A stretch of DNA of 15,556 nt from Chromera velia. Taxonomy: Eukaryota > Sar > Chromeraceae. The position numbers and the translations under genes were made by a program. Every line of letters starts with the position of its first letter. Positions within the stretch are counted from its first letter, which is position 1. Of the stretch, positions 1-8,398 are shown one piece after another. Below the pieces are notes generated by a model that worked only from the letters and a program-made list of their open reading frames with translations, was not told where the DNA came from and did no database searches. The stretch is taken from the NCBI GenBank assembly GCA_018398765.1, contig JAHBMJ010002520.1, positions 1-15,556 on the forward strand, read 5' to 3'.

Positions 1-78
1 CCTCCTCCTCCTCCCTCCATGCCTCTTCCTCCTCGTCCTCCTCCTCATCCTCCTCCTCCTCCCCCTCCTCCCTCCACT
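1..78. repeat. CCT-rich microsatellite
   Basis: Imperfect CCT/CTC repeat running from the window edge. The + strand can be read as a proline-rich open frame (19-219), but that is a consequence of the repeat and I do not call it a gene. It lies just upstream of the retroelement remnant and may belong to it or to older flanking DNA. Confidence 0.85.
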
Positions 79-278
79 CGGACCACCCCTCAGCTCGCCC
101 ACCCGCCCCACCCCTTGGCGATTCGCACCACACAGCATCGTCCTCTTCAGCCGCCTCTGCATCGGCCTGAAACGGAAGCAACTGGTTTTTCACAGCGGAC
201 AGATGGAGTGCAGGGGTAGAAACCGGAACGGAGAAGAAAAAGCAACAACAGCAGGAGCCTGATCCCCCCCAGAGATAC

Positions 279-1766
<1,488 letters not shown>

Positions 1767-2110
1767 GGGGAGGGCTGGGAGGAAGGAGGAGTAGGCAGTG
1801 CACTAATTATGACTGAGGGGTAGGAAGTACTTAGTAAATGCCGAAGAAGGCACTCAGATGGAGGAGCGTCAAGTATGAGGTCGCATGAGAGAGAGAGCTA
1901 GTAGTGAGAGCAGTAACCAGGACAGAAGGAAGAGATGAAAGACGTATAGGCCAGACGCTAGGAACAAACTTTAAGTCAATGCCCCCCCATAGCGCTTAGA
2001 GCATCGTTAGCATACATTAAGAGCGGATAACAGTGAAGATAGGGGCCATATCATTCGTTATAGCAGGAAGCATAGCCGTAGTACAGACCCCTGAGGAGGA
2101 AGGCAATCCT
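1767..2110 (+). other. Probable 3' tail of the retroelement remnant, purine-rich
   Basis: No open frame. The + strand stays rich in AGGAAG/GAGAGA-type purine runs like the ORF before it, then changes abruptly to AT-rich DNA near 2130. I read this as the 3' untranslated part of the element at 279-1766. No poly(A) tail or target duplication could be defined. Confidence 0.4.
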
Positions 2111-2543
2111 AGAAGGCAATCAGGCATAAAAGATTAGTTAATTCATTATTAAAAATAGTTAATTCATATCTAAAAAGAGCGATATGCATACAATGTAACA
2201 AATTGCCAACAATCAAAATCATTATCATAAATAAAATTAAAAAAACTGAACTGCGTAAAGAATAAAAATTGATCAACTCATGCATAAACACGCAAAAAAT
2301 AAAAGTTGCACACCGTCGTGCACTTGCATGAGTAAAAAAGCCAAAATTTTATCAAAATTTCTCACTATATAGTATTTTAATAGTCTTGCACATACTTCTG
2401 CATGCGAGGCGTGCAAACTGCATGCATGAATCCAGATGTGTCTCAGCAAAGCTGCAGAGTACTGCAGAGCTGCCCTTTGCGAGACGATGGATTTGTATCT
2501 GATAAAAAAAAATTAATTAATTTAAATCGATTTTCATGACTAT
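2111..2543. other. AT-rich non-coding stretch
   Basis: AT-rich DNA without a supportable gene. It holds two neighbouring copies of a TAGTTAATTCAT...TAAAAA unit (about 2133-2178), CTGCAGAG repeated twice near 2450-2470, and an A/T run near 2502-2525. A degenerate piece of the dispersed repeat core (TCTCAGCAAAGCTG) appears near 2440. Confidence 0.6.
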
Positions 2544-2845
2544 CACCTCGGGGGGCAGCTTAGCTCTGCTGAGATCAGCCGAGAGGCCCTGAGATTGCAT
2601 GTACTCGCATAACACTTTTTTTTTTTTTGTGGGGGGGTTCGGTTCTCTCTCTGTCTATCTGTCAATGACATGGTCCATCTCGTCATTAGCAAAAAGTGCT
2701 CCTCAAGCAGCTCAATGCAGCTCGCATGGAGCAATTAACCGTACACTTTTCACTTTGGAGGGCAGCTCGACCCGGAGCCACGATAATTAATTTGAACTAC
2801 CGATGCTCCGCGAGGCACTCACCCAACTAGTTGGGTGTATTATAG
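2544..2845 (+). repeat. Dispersed repeat copy A (subfamily 1), ending in the palindrome
   Basis: The copy begins with the family core, GCCTCGGGG-like, then CAGCTTAGCTCTGCTGAGATC, then GAGAGGCCCTGAGAT. The core can fold: CTCAGC/GCTGAG forms an inner hairpin and GCCTC/GAGGC an outer stem. A T-run and G-run, the TTCGGTTCT segment and a GTGCTCCTCAAGCAG segment follow, shared with the copies at 5250, 6150 (-) and 8858. The copy closes with GAGGCACT and the palindrome CACCCAACTAGTTGGGTG at 2820-2837. Confidence 0.75.
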
Positions 2846-2876
2846 TGTATCACGTATATGTCTGACCGTGCCTGAC

Positions 2877-3075
2877 GCGATCGCCTCGGGGAGCAGCTCA
2901 GCTTTGCTGAGATGAGTTAAGAGGCTCTGAGATCGCACGCATGCGCATATTGCAGCTCTCTATTTTGGGGGGGGGATCGATGTCATGCAAAATTATGACA
3001 GAAAGTAAGCTAGATCGAAAGTATTAGCTTTTAGAGCATGCGTACGTCAAAATAATTGGCTATATACATGAACCG
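2877..3075 (+). repeat. Dispersed repeat copy B (subfamily 2)
   Basis: The core at 2881-2940 is the same as in copy A. After the G-run (about 2965-2975) it continues as ATCGATGTCATGCAAAATT and later CGTACGTCAAAATAATTGGC. That continuation is shared with copy E (4003-4215) and inverted copy C (3700-3902), but not with subfamily 1. It therefore marks a second subfamily with the same head and a different body. Confidence 0.7.
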
Positions 3076-3125
3076 GCATCTGTGGCATATTACTGTCTTA
3101 GCCCGCTGGGGCTTCCGCACGTCTC

Positions 3126-3207
3126 TGCGGTATGCAGCCCAGTTGGTAGAGCATCGTATTCATATGCGCGTGGTCTCGGGTTCGATTCCTGCCGCAACCA
3201 CTTTTTT
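3126..3207 (+). tRNA. tRNA-like Pol III unit, probably a tRNA pseudogene or SINE head
   Basis: An A-box-like CAGCCCAGTTGG (3135-3146) and a perfect B box GGTTCGATTCC (3179-3189) are followed by CCA (3198-3200) and a T6 Pol III terminator. TGCGGTA (3126-3132) pairs with TGCCGCA (3190-3196), including one G-U, as an acceptor stem would. The middle reads TTCATAT, which would be a CAU (Met-type) anticodon loop. Two bases are extra before the D arm and two are lacking after the T loop, and the anticodon stem pairs poorly with a seven-base loop. I therefore doubt a functional tRNA. An encoded CCA is unusual for a eukaryotic nuclear tRNA gene and would fit a retroposed copy. Confidence 0.5.
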
Positions 3208-3236
3208 CGCTATATATAACCACCAACACACCCCCC

Positions 3237-3350
3237 AAGGCACTCACCCAACTAGTTGGGTATATTACGTACACCCCCCGAGGTACTCACCCAACTAGTT
3301 GGGTGTATCACGTACGTAATACACCCAACCAGTTGAGTAAGTGCCTCAGG
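3237..3350. repeat. Cluster of three CACCCAACTAGTTGGGTG palindromes
   Basis: Copies lie at 3245-3262, 3288-3305 and, inverted and degenerate, 3322-3339. Each is preceded by GGCACTCA- or GGTACTCA-type sequence and followed by GTAT. The second and third copies, with their flanks, form one larger inverted repeat of about 68 bp centred near 3313 that could extrude as a cruciform. The same palindrome bounds other repeats in the window. Confidence 0.85.
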
Positions 3351-3699
3351 GGGCCCGTTGGTGGGCTGGTATCCCAATGAAGGTACATGCATACACGCAC
3401 AACGATGAATGACGACAGCTAGTCTGCCAAGACGAGATAATACGAGATAAGACGAGACGAGACGAGACCGTTAGAGGCCGTCTGTATATAAAAAACGATA
3501 CTAAGAATGATGAAAACTAGTTATAGAAGCCAAATTAACCAAAATATACCTAAGGGGTGGCTTTGTAGCTCTAGTTGTGGCTTTAACTGCCTCAGTTTAA
3601 TTCAATTGAATCTAACAATTAAATAGATAAAAATCGAAAAAAAAAAATAAAACCCATCTTTGTCGAAGGAAGCAGATTCTTTATAGGCGATTGATCGAG
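3351..3699. other. Non-coding stretch with a GACGA microsatellite
   Basis: No gene seen. Positions 3431-3469 are an imperfect GACGA/GAGATAA pentamer-type repeat. The rest is AT-rich with an A-run near 3638-3650. Confidence 0.65.
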
Positions 3700-3905
3700 G
3701 CGTCGGAGGTGACTGCATGAATACACCCGATTTTGACGTACGTGCAGTGATGCACGCACGTCGAGATCTGATTTCTCAACGTATTTTTGCGTGACATCGA
3801 TCTCCTTTCCCCCCCCAAAAATGGAGAGCGGCGATATGCGAGTGCATGCGTTCTCAGGGCCTCTTAGCTGAGCCCAGCAAAGCTGAGCTGCCCCCTGAGG
3901 CGACT
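3700..3905 (-). repeat. Dispersed repeat copy C (subfamily 2, inverted)
   Basis: On the - strand the core starts near 3902 (GCCTCAGGGGGCAGCTCAGC). It continues through CCCTGAG, a G-run (+ strand C-run near 3811-3818) and ATCGATGTCACGCAAAAATACG to CGTACGTCAAAATCGG near 3730. It lies head to head with copy D, separated by four bases. Confidence 0.7.
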
Positions 3906-3906
3906 A

Positions 3907-4002
3907 TCGCCTCGCGGGGGGCAGCTCAGCTTTGCTAAGACTAGTTGCTAAGATCAGCCGAAAAGCCCTGAGATTGCACATATTCGTATATCGCACCATA
4001 CA
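3907..4002 (+). repeat. Dispersed repeat copy D (truncated, core only)
   Basis: CGCCTCGCGGGGGGCAGC then CTCAGCTTTGCTAAG, a small internal insertion (ACTAGTTGCTAAG), and CCCTGAGATTGCAC. It breaks off where copy E begins. With inverted copy C it forms a foldback with a tiny loop near 3903-3906. Confidence 0.7.
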
Positions 4003-4215
4003 GTCGCCTCGGGGGGCAGCTTAGCTTTGCTCAGAATCTCAAGTCTGAGATCAGCCGATCGAGAGGCCCTGAGATTGCACGTACTCACATATCATAGCTC
4101 CCCATCTTTTGGGGGGGGGGATCGATGTCACGTAAAATTCTGATAGAGAAATTGGCTTTCAGTACGTGCGTGATCGTGCGTACATCAAAATAATCGGTTG
4201 CCAGATCGGCTACCG
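4003..4215 (+). repeat. Dispersed repeat copy E (subfamily 2)
   Basis: The core begins at TCGCCTCGGGGGGCAGC and carries an internal AATCTCAAGTCTGAG insertion relative to the other copies. After the G-run (about 4111-4120) it follows subfamily 2: ATCGATGTCACGTAAAATT and, further on, CGTACATCAAAATAATCGG. Confidence 0.7.
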
Positions 4216-4743
4216 CATGCAATAGTTAATGAAATTGGTGCCCTTTCATCGCGCATTATTTTAGTGCATATAGCTTAATTGGTATATTATCTATATATAA
4301 TTGAATGCAAGGGGTGACTTATCCTAAGCATACACAGTTTGGCATCCATGCAGGCCCTGCACCAGCTGGTGGGGCTCTTGTAGAAAGAAATGACCGCAAA
4401 TGCACGTGGTTGCGCCGGTCACACAGAGTTTGCATGCGTTTGCATATGTTTTCATGTACCTGTATACATGTGATATTCTTACGCACAGCAAAGTTTGTCC
4501 TGCGCATCTATCAAATTTTATGCGCGCGCGTACAACGCGCCAACCTAGGCGCCAACAAGAAGATGTGCGTGCGAGATCAGTCGGTGGGACGTGTTATATT
4601 TCAGTGCGGCACTCTTGCGTGGCGCAGGTTCGATTCTCCCGGGAAGCTTTTTTTGCCCACCCTCGGGCACACCTCCCCGCCTCGGGCCAGCCTCCCCCAG
4701 CCGTCTCGGGTCTCACAGCCGACTTCCCTGAACCTAACTACCA
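4216..4743 (+). other. Non-coding stretch with tRNA-like fragments
   Basis: Overlapping + strand open frames here (4305-4748, 4400-4819) show no domain, and their ends depend on the tRNA-like part, so I do not call genes. TAGCTTAATTGG at 4269-4280 is one base from a Pol III A box, but no good B box follows. A better tRNA-like unit lies at 4573-4654. Confidence 0.5.
4573..4654 (+). tRNA. Degenerate tRNA-like Pol III unit
   Basis: An A-box-like GAGATCAGTCGG (4573-4584), a B-box-like GGTTCGATTCT (4627-4637, one mismatch from the usual motif) and a T7 run (4648-4654) lie in the right order and spacing. The part between the boxes is longer than in a normal short-variable-loop tRNA. I find no matching acceptor stem, so this is at best a tRNA relic or SINE promoter. 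Confidence 0.35.
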
Positions 4744-4930
4744 CTTAAAAGTTGAAACCATATTTTTGGATAAGCTTAAAAGTCCACGCCGCAGGCGCGG
4801 ATCACTTACGGTGTCTTAAAAGCTAAAGCCGCATATCTGGACAATGTCTTTAACTGTCTTGACCGTGTACGCCGCAAGCATGGACGGTCTCTTGAAAAAC
4901 GATGCCGCAGATAGAGATCATCTTAATTAA
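4744..4930 (+). repeat. Degenerate tandem repeat, units of 31-43 bp
   Basis: Five successive units start CTTAAAA or CTTGA at 4744, 4775, 4815, 4858 and 4891. All but the first then carry GCCGCA followed by a GGA/GGAC/GAGA piece. The units differ in length and sequence, so the array is old. There is no open frame through it. Confidence 0.6.
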
Positions 4931-5007
4931 ATTTTTTTAAGTGGCACTTAGGTTTAGGGAGGTTTCACAGCTGTCCCTCGGGCCTCCCCGACTAGTATAT
5001 ATATAGG

Positions 5008-5248
5008 ATACACCCAACTAGTTGGGTGAGTGCGTCGGGGGGCCATTTAGGGGATCAGCCATAATTTGATTGTTGTAAACCATCGGGGGCTTGGGCATGT
5101 TTTGCCTGCATGGGCAAATAGGCGGCGGAGGCCACGGTAACACGCACAAAATGTGCTTTTCGGGACCACATGTGTGTAGATATAATACATACAACTCCGT
5201 GCGAGTTACTTGAGGGGCACGCATTATGACGTACGAGCGTGGATCGAG
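5008..5248 (-). repeat. Dispersed repeat, inverted 3' half (subfamily 1)
   Basis: Read on the - strand this matches the 3' halves of the copies at 5250-5665 and 8858-9262. Landmarks are GCCCCTCAAGTAACTCGCAC, a CGAAAAGCAC segment, CGTGGCCTCCGCC, CATGCCCAAGCCCCCGATGG, then CCCCCTAAATGGCC and the palindrome (5011-5028). It abuts the + copy at 5250 head to head. Confidence 0.75.
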
Positions 5249-5249
5249 T

Positions 5250-5665
5250 CGCCTCGGGGGGCAGCTCAGCTCTGCTGAGATCAACCGAGAGGCTCTGAGA
5301 TCGCACGGATCCGTATAATGCATTTTTTCATTTTTTGGGAGGGGGGGTTCGGTTCTATCTCTGTCCGTCTATCACGGTGTTGCCTAAATTCCAAAATGTG
5401 CTCCTGAAACAAGTCGCACGGAGCAATGATCGCATTATAATTACTTCGCTCCTAATAATATATGCCCCTCAAGTAACTTGCACAGAGTTATATATACGCA
5501 GTTCCCAAAAGCATATTTTGTGTACGTTGCCGTGGCCCCCGCCACTTTACATAGGCAAGACATGCCCAAGTCAATCCCTGCATGATGCTTTGCATCAATC
5601 AAGTTATGGCCGAGTCCCCCCCTAAATGGCCTCCCAAGGCACTCATCTAACTGGTTGGGTATATC
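5250..5665 (+). repeat. Dispersed repeat copy F (subfamily 1, long)
   Basis: The core at 5250-5310 is followed by a T-run and G-run, TTCGGTTCTATCTCTGTCC, CACGGTGTTGCCTAAATTCC, the GCCCCTCAAGTAACTTGCAC block, CGTTGCCGTGGCCCCCGCC, CATGCCCAAGTC, and CCCCCTAAATGGCCTCCC. The end is a degenerate palindrome (5644-5661). It matches 8858-9262 almost throughout, which defines the full-length body of the family. The short open frames on both strands have no support. Confidence 0.75.
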
Positions 5666-5690
5666 CCATTTAAATGCATCGCTGCGCATG

Positions 5691-6144
5691 CCGGGGGCGA
5701 ATGGGGTGCTTTAAGTTTTTGCCCCCCTAAAGCGGTGCATTTCTGCAAAAAACTCGTTCTCATAATTAATACGGAATTAGAAGCTGAAACTTTGTGTAAG
5801 AAGACATTGTAACAATAGAAAAAGAACTATGAAACAGATTTTTTATATTATTTCTAGAAATATAGGCTGCTATACAAATTTGTTAGTTTTATACCGTTCT
5901 CCTCACTATTCAAAACCGTTAAAAAATGGCCTCAAAATCAAAAAAATTTTATGACAGCCTGTGTTTCTAGAAATGATATAAAAAATCTGTTCCATAGTCC
6001 TTTTTTTATCGTTACAACATCTTCTTACACAAATTTTCAGCTTCTAACTCCTTACCAATTATGAAAACAAGTTTTTTGCGCAAAAGCGCCAGTCAGACTC
6101 TCCTATGCAGAGGGGGGAGTAAAAAGCACCCTACTCACCCTCGG
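5691..6144. mobile_element. Foldback (MITE-like) element of about 450 bp
   Basis: The two halves are imperfect inverted copies of each other almost to the centre (loop about 5895-5935). Outer ends: CCGGGGGCGAATGGGGTGCT on the left versus CCGAGGGTGAGTAGGGTGCT read from the right, differing by four transitions. Inner landmarks shared by both arms include GAAGCTGAAA, TTTGTGTAAGAAGA, AACAGATTTTTTATAT and TTTCTAGAAA. ATG(C) occurs just outside both ends (5688-5690 and 6146-6149), a possible short target duplication. There is no coding capacity. The size, structure and lack of genes suit a non-autonomous DNA element; the superfamily is unknown. Confidence 0.7.
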
Positions 6145-6149
6145 TATGC

Positions 6150-6337
6150 GGGCTCCATACGAGTTGCTTAAGAGGCACATTTTAGAATCAGGATGACACC
6201 GTAACAAACAAACAGACAGACACCAACCCCCCCGCCTAAAAATAAAAAAAATGCGTTATGCGAGTGCGTACGATCTCAGGGCCTCTTGGCTCGTCTCGGG
6301 TGATCTCAGCAGAGCTGAGCTGCCCCCTGAGGCGATA
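6150..6337 (-). repeat. Dispersed repeat copy G (subfamily 1, inverted)
   Basis: On the - strand: CGCCTCAGGGGGCAGCTCAG, then the core hairpin, CCCTGAGATCG, a G-run, TTACGGTGTCATCC and CTCTTAAGCAACTCGTATGG. It starts directly at the edge of the foldback element, which may have inserted into this repeat. Confidence 0.7.
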
Positions 6338-6376
6338 GCACATCCCATGCATTCGCATACGTATGGTCCTGGGTTG

Positions 6377-6500
6377 ATTGAGGTTTTTGTTACGCATGCC
6401 GCGTCCCCGTATATAAGGGACAGATCTAGCCTAGTCTGTCAAAAGGTTCCGGTTTGTCCCGTCTGTTCTAAATCTAGGAACACTGCCATTGATCACTTTT
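6377..6500 (+). mobile_element. Copy 1 of a ~130 bp dispersed insertion element
   Basis: The sequence from ATTGAGG (6377) through CATGCCGCGTCCCCGTATAT, AGATCTAGCCTAGT, GTTTGTCC and GATCAC (6491) matches, in reverse orientation, the insertion at 14582-14715. No terminal inverted repeat is obvious. The flanks here do not show a clear duplication. Confidence 0.6.
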
Positions 6501-6503
6501 ACT

Positions 6504-6689
6504 AAGCGGCGGTAGAGTAGGACTTAGAAAACAATGAAAAGAGGGGAGAGGCAGGGCAAAAACTAAAGTTTGTCCCCTTGGCAAAGGCTACCCTTTGACG
6601 GTGGAAAACAACTTCAAAGACACCCTCCCCATTAATTTGCCCCTTATTTTCTCAATCTTCTTTTCTTTCTTTCCTTTTATGCGCTTACC
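6504..6689. other. Short non-coding stretch
   Basis: No gene or recognisable repeat. It lies beyond the poly(A) end of the - strand retroelement remnant and is pyrimidine-rich toward 6690 on the + strand. Confidence 0.5.
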
Positions 6690-6701
6690 TTTTTTTTTTT
6701 T
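6690..6701 (-). other. Poly(A) tail of the minus-strand retroelement
   Basis: Twelve Ts on the + strand are an A12 run on the - strand, about 43 bases past the stop codon at 6744 of the nuclease pseudogene. This is where the 3' poly(A) end of a non-LTR retrotransposon would be expected. Confidence 0.5.
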
Positions 6702-6743
6702 CCTTTTTGTTTCTATACAAAGAATCAATCACAAAAGGATCGC

Positions 6744-7156
6744 TTAGTTTGCGCCCTCCGAGTCGAAAGACCCGGAGAACGCTGTGACCTCCCTACCGAG
6801 AAGACACTCAAGCTGAAAGGGCACTCTGGTTCCCTTCCTGCTGTGAATTGAACAGAGAAGATTTGCGGCAATGAAACGTTGAAGCGTGCAGGAAAAAACT
6901 TTATAATACTGGTCTATCAGCTTTGTCTACACTGCCTCGTCTCCCTCTCTTCCTGTTACTCTTCCGGCCTCCAACTTCGCCATCTCTTTCAAAAAACGAA
7001 TTGTCTCCTCTCCTGGTCTCCCATATGTCTTAAACACAAGAGGAACAAACCAAAATCCAATTTTATGACAGATCTCACCGTACCTGTCGTTTTAACCCTC
7101 TCCATCGCCTTTAATTGCTGCCGATACTGCTGTTTTTGCAAATCTTCGCAGGTGGT
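6744..7156 (-). pseudogene. 3' part of a second retroelement restriction-like endonuclease, cut by the hAT-like insertion
   Basis: Reading downward from 7156 on the - strand, the frame gives HLRRFAKTAVSAAIKG, a stop, then DRYGEICHKIGFWFVPLVF, KTYGRPGEETIRFLKEMAKL, and after another stop (7026 side to about 6900) IDQYYKVFSCTLQRFIAANL, ending at TAA 6744-6746. The F-V-P-L-V-F-x-T-Y-G-R-P-G-E-E block is typical of the region after the PD-(D/E)XK core in this endonuclease class. It corresponds to the DFTPLV block of the unrelated copy at 279-1766. The frame joins in phase to the part at 8391-8747 once the insertion and one 8-bp duplicate are removed. Premature stops show that it is dead. The + strand open frame 6879-7172 is its shadow. 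Confidence 0.8.
7149..7156. repeat. 8-bp target-site duplication, left copy
   Basis: CAGGTGGT, identical to 8391-8398 and directly against the terminal inverted repeat starting at 7157. Eight bases is the usual duplication length for hAT-superfamily elements. Confidence 0.9.
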
Positions 7157-7572
7157 TAGTGACCATGTTTGATTTGATTATATTTGATTTGATTTGATTT
7201 GATTTAATTTGAGCTTCAACCTCAAATATTTGATATTTGAGGTAAGATTTGAGGTTAACCTCTTAGGGTTCCTCACTGAGTCACTGACTTACTGTCACTC
7301 TGATCATTTTTCTCATGACAATAGTTATCAGAACATTTCTGATGTGTGTTTCAAAAATTTAAAAAATATATATATATATAAAATTATAACTTATCAGTTC
7401 CATAAAAAAAATATGCCTGTGTGGCAGTGTATATACACTAGTCACTGAGACTCACTCTAGTATTAATAGAGATTAAGAACGTAAAATTGATAGATTTGAA
7501 ATTGTATAGGACTTTTTGTTGATACGATAAAGTTAGAGCACGTACCAAAATTGAGGTGACAATCACTCAGCT

Positions 7573-7849
7573 TTATGGCACTTCCTTTTCCTCTTCTTCA
7601 TGATCACTTTCTTCAATGTGAATCAAATCGATCGGTGGTGGGAGCTGCTGAGAGCTTTTTCTCTGGCTTTTCGGCTTTCCAGGAGTGGGTGCTCCTGGGC
7701 TTCTATTTGGTTGCGGAGAGATGACAACGGGGTGAGACGGAGAACCATACATACGTTTGCTATTGCTGTTGGTGTTGGAATTGTCCTGTTTCTGGGCAGC
7801 TAAGCATCCAGAGTTGGTAAGTTCGGCTACCCTCTGTGCCACGCCAGGG
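7573..7849 (-). CDS. Possible second exon of the antisense ORF inside the hAT-like element
   Basis: Open on the - strand from about 7842 (no ATG) to a stop at 7573. The product is hydrophilic: a Gln/Asn/Ser-rich part, then Pro/Ser/Lys, and a very acidic end (ESDHEEEEKEVP). A GT...AG intron of 58 bases (7850-7907) could join it to the ORF upstream, but the phases differ by one base. Either the true splice is elsewhere or a frameshift has occurred. I recognise no family. Low complexity means it may not be a real protein. Confidence 0.3.
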
Positions 7850-7869
7850 CTGACAACAAGCCCCTTGTG

Positions 7870-8271
7870 TTAGAGGTGAATACAGAGAGGTCGGTAGCCT
7901 TCCTCACCTGGAGTGATGGCTTTCTCAGGAGGGGGAAGTTTCCCCCCAGCCTTCTCAGCATTTGCGTCTGCGGCCGCCTCCTTTGGTTTCAAATTGGTCC
8001 TCCCGCCGGGCTCTGCAGGAACGCCCCCCCCTCCAGCACTGTTAGCAGCCCCCCCGTTGCCTTTTCCCTTGCCTTTCTGGAACTGCTCCACACCGACAGG
8101 GAATGTGGTCGCAGCCTTTCGACGCTCGGGGTCAAGGGCATATTGTAATCTCTCGTGGTTCATATCCAAAATATCCCAGTCATACAGCATGCGTGACAGA
8201 TCGGTACTTGCAAAAGTTTTTTCGGGACCTTCATATTTGAGGTTGAAAGTCATATTGATCAAAATCATCAA
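7870..8271 (-). CDS. Antisense ORF of unknown function carried by the hAT-like element
   Basis: Starts at ATG 8271, or more likely ATG 8253 (MTFNLKYEGPEK...). The first 60 residues have ordinary composition, with blocks such as FASTDLSRMLYDWDILDMN and ALDPERRKAATTFPV. The rest is Gly/Lys/Ala/Pro-rich, with G-runs prone to slippage. It runs past a plausible donor (CCAG|GTGAGG, intron start 7907) to a stop at 7870. It is not a hAT transposase: no BED zinc finger and no recognisable catalytic region. It could be captured host sequence, a gag-like protein from another element, or a chance frame. The overlapping + strand frames are G/C-rich shadows. Confidence 0.4.
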   Translation of the reverse strand: MMILINMTFNLKYEGPEKTFASTDLSRMLYDWDILDMNHERLQYALDPERRKAATTFPVGVEQFQKGKGKGNGGAANSAGGGGVPAEPGGRTNLKPKEAAADANAEKAGGKLPPPEKAITPGEEGYRPLCIHL

Positions 8272-8390
8272 ATATTTGATCGTATTTGATAGGTCTTTAA
8301 ATACTAGGTCCTCCTTGACTGGACATTTGATTTGGGCTTAAGCCCTACCTCAAATCAAATCAAATCAAATCAAATCAAACATGGTCACTA

Positions 8391-8398
8391 CAGGTGGT
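8391..8398. repeat. 8-bp target-site duplication, right copy
   Basis: CAGGTGGT, identical to 7149-7156 and directly following the right terminal inverted repeat (...GGTCACTA at 8390). Confidence 0.9.

Larger units (their letters stand above)
7157..8390. mobile_element. hAT-like non-autonomous DNA transposon, 1,234 bp
   Basis: Both ends read TAGTGACCATGTTTGATTTG inward, matching the hAT terminal pattern YARNG, and an identical 8-bp direct repeat flanks them. The subterminal zones are packed with TTTGA/TCAAA repeats (7166-7215 and 8350-8379) and short palindromes (CCTCAAATA...TATTTGAGG at about 7222-7244; TCAAATATTTGA near 8269). A TTCAACCTCAAATAT motif lies inside both ends in inverted orientation. 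Such repeats are typical transposase-binding regions. No BED finger or hAT dimerisation domain is encoded, so it would need a transposase in trans. It sits inside a nuclease pseudogene, which dates it as younger than that element. The superfamily call rests on the termini and the duplication length. Confidence 0.85.

Noticed and set aside
19-219. Proline-rich + strand ORF at the window start
   Set aside because: It is the translation of a CCT microsatellite and low-complexity DNA, with no domain and no coding support.
4305-4819. Two overlapping + strand ORFs of about 140 codons
   Set aside because: They overlap in different frames, cross the tRNA-like unit and the tandem array, and contain no recognisable domain.
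3237-5665. The recurring palindrome as a CRISPR-like or bacterial attachment array
   Set aside because: Spacing is irregular, spacers are not unique units, and the palindrome tracks the ends of dispersed eukaryotic repeats.
6879-7172. 97-codon + strand ORF
   Set aside because: Shadow of the - strand endonuclease segment, ending just inside the hAT-like terminus.
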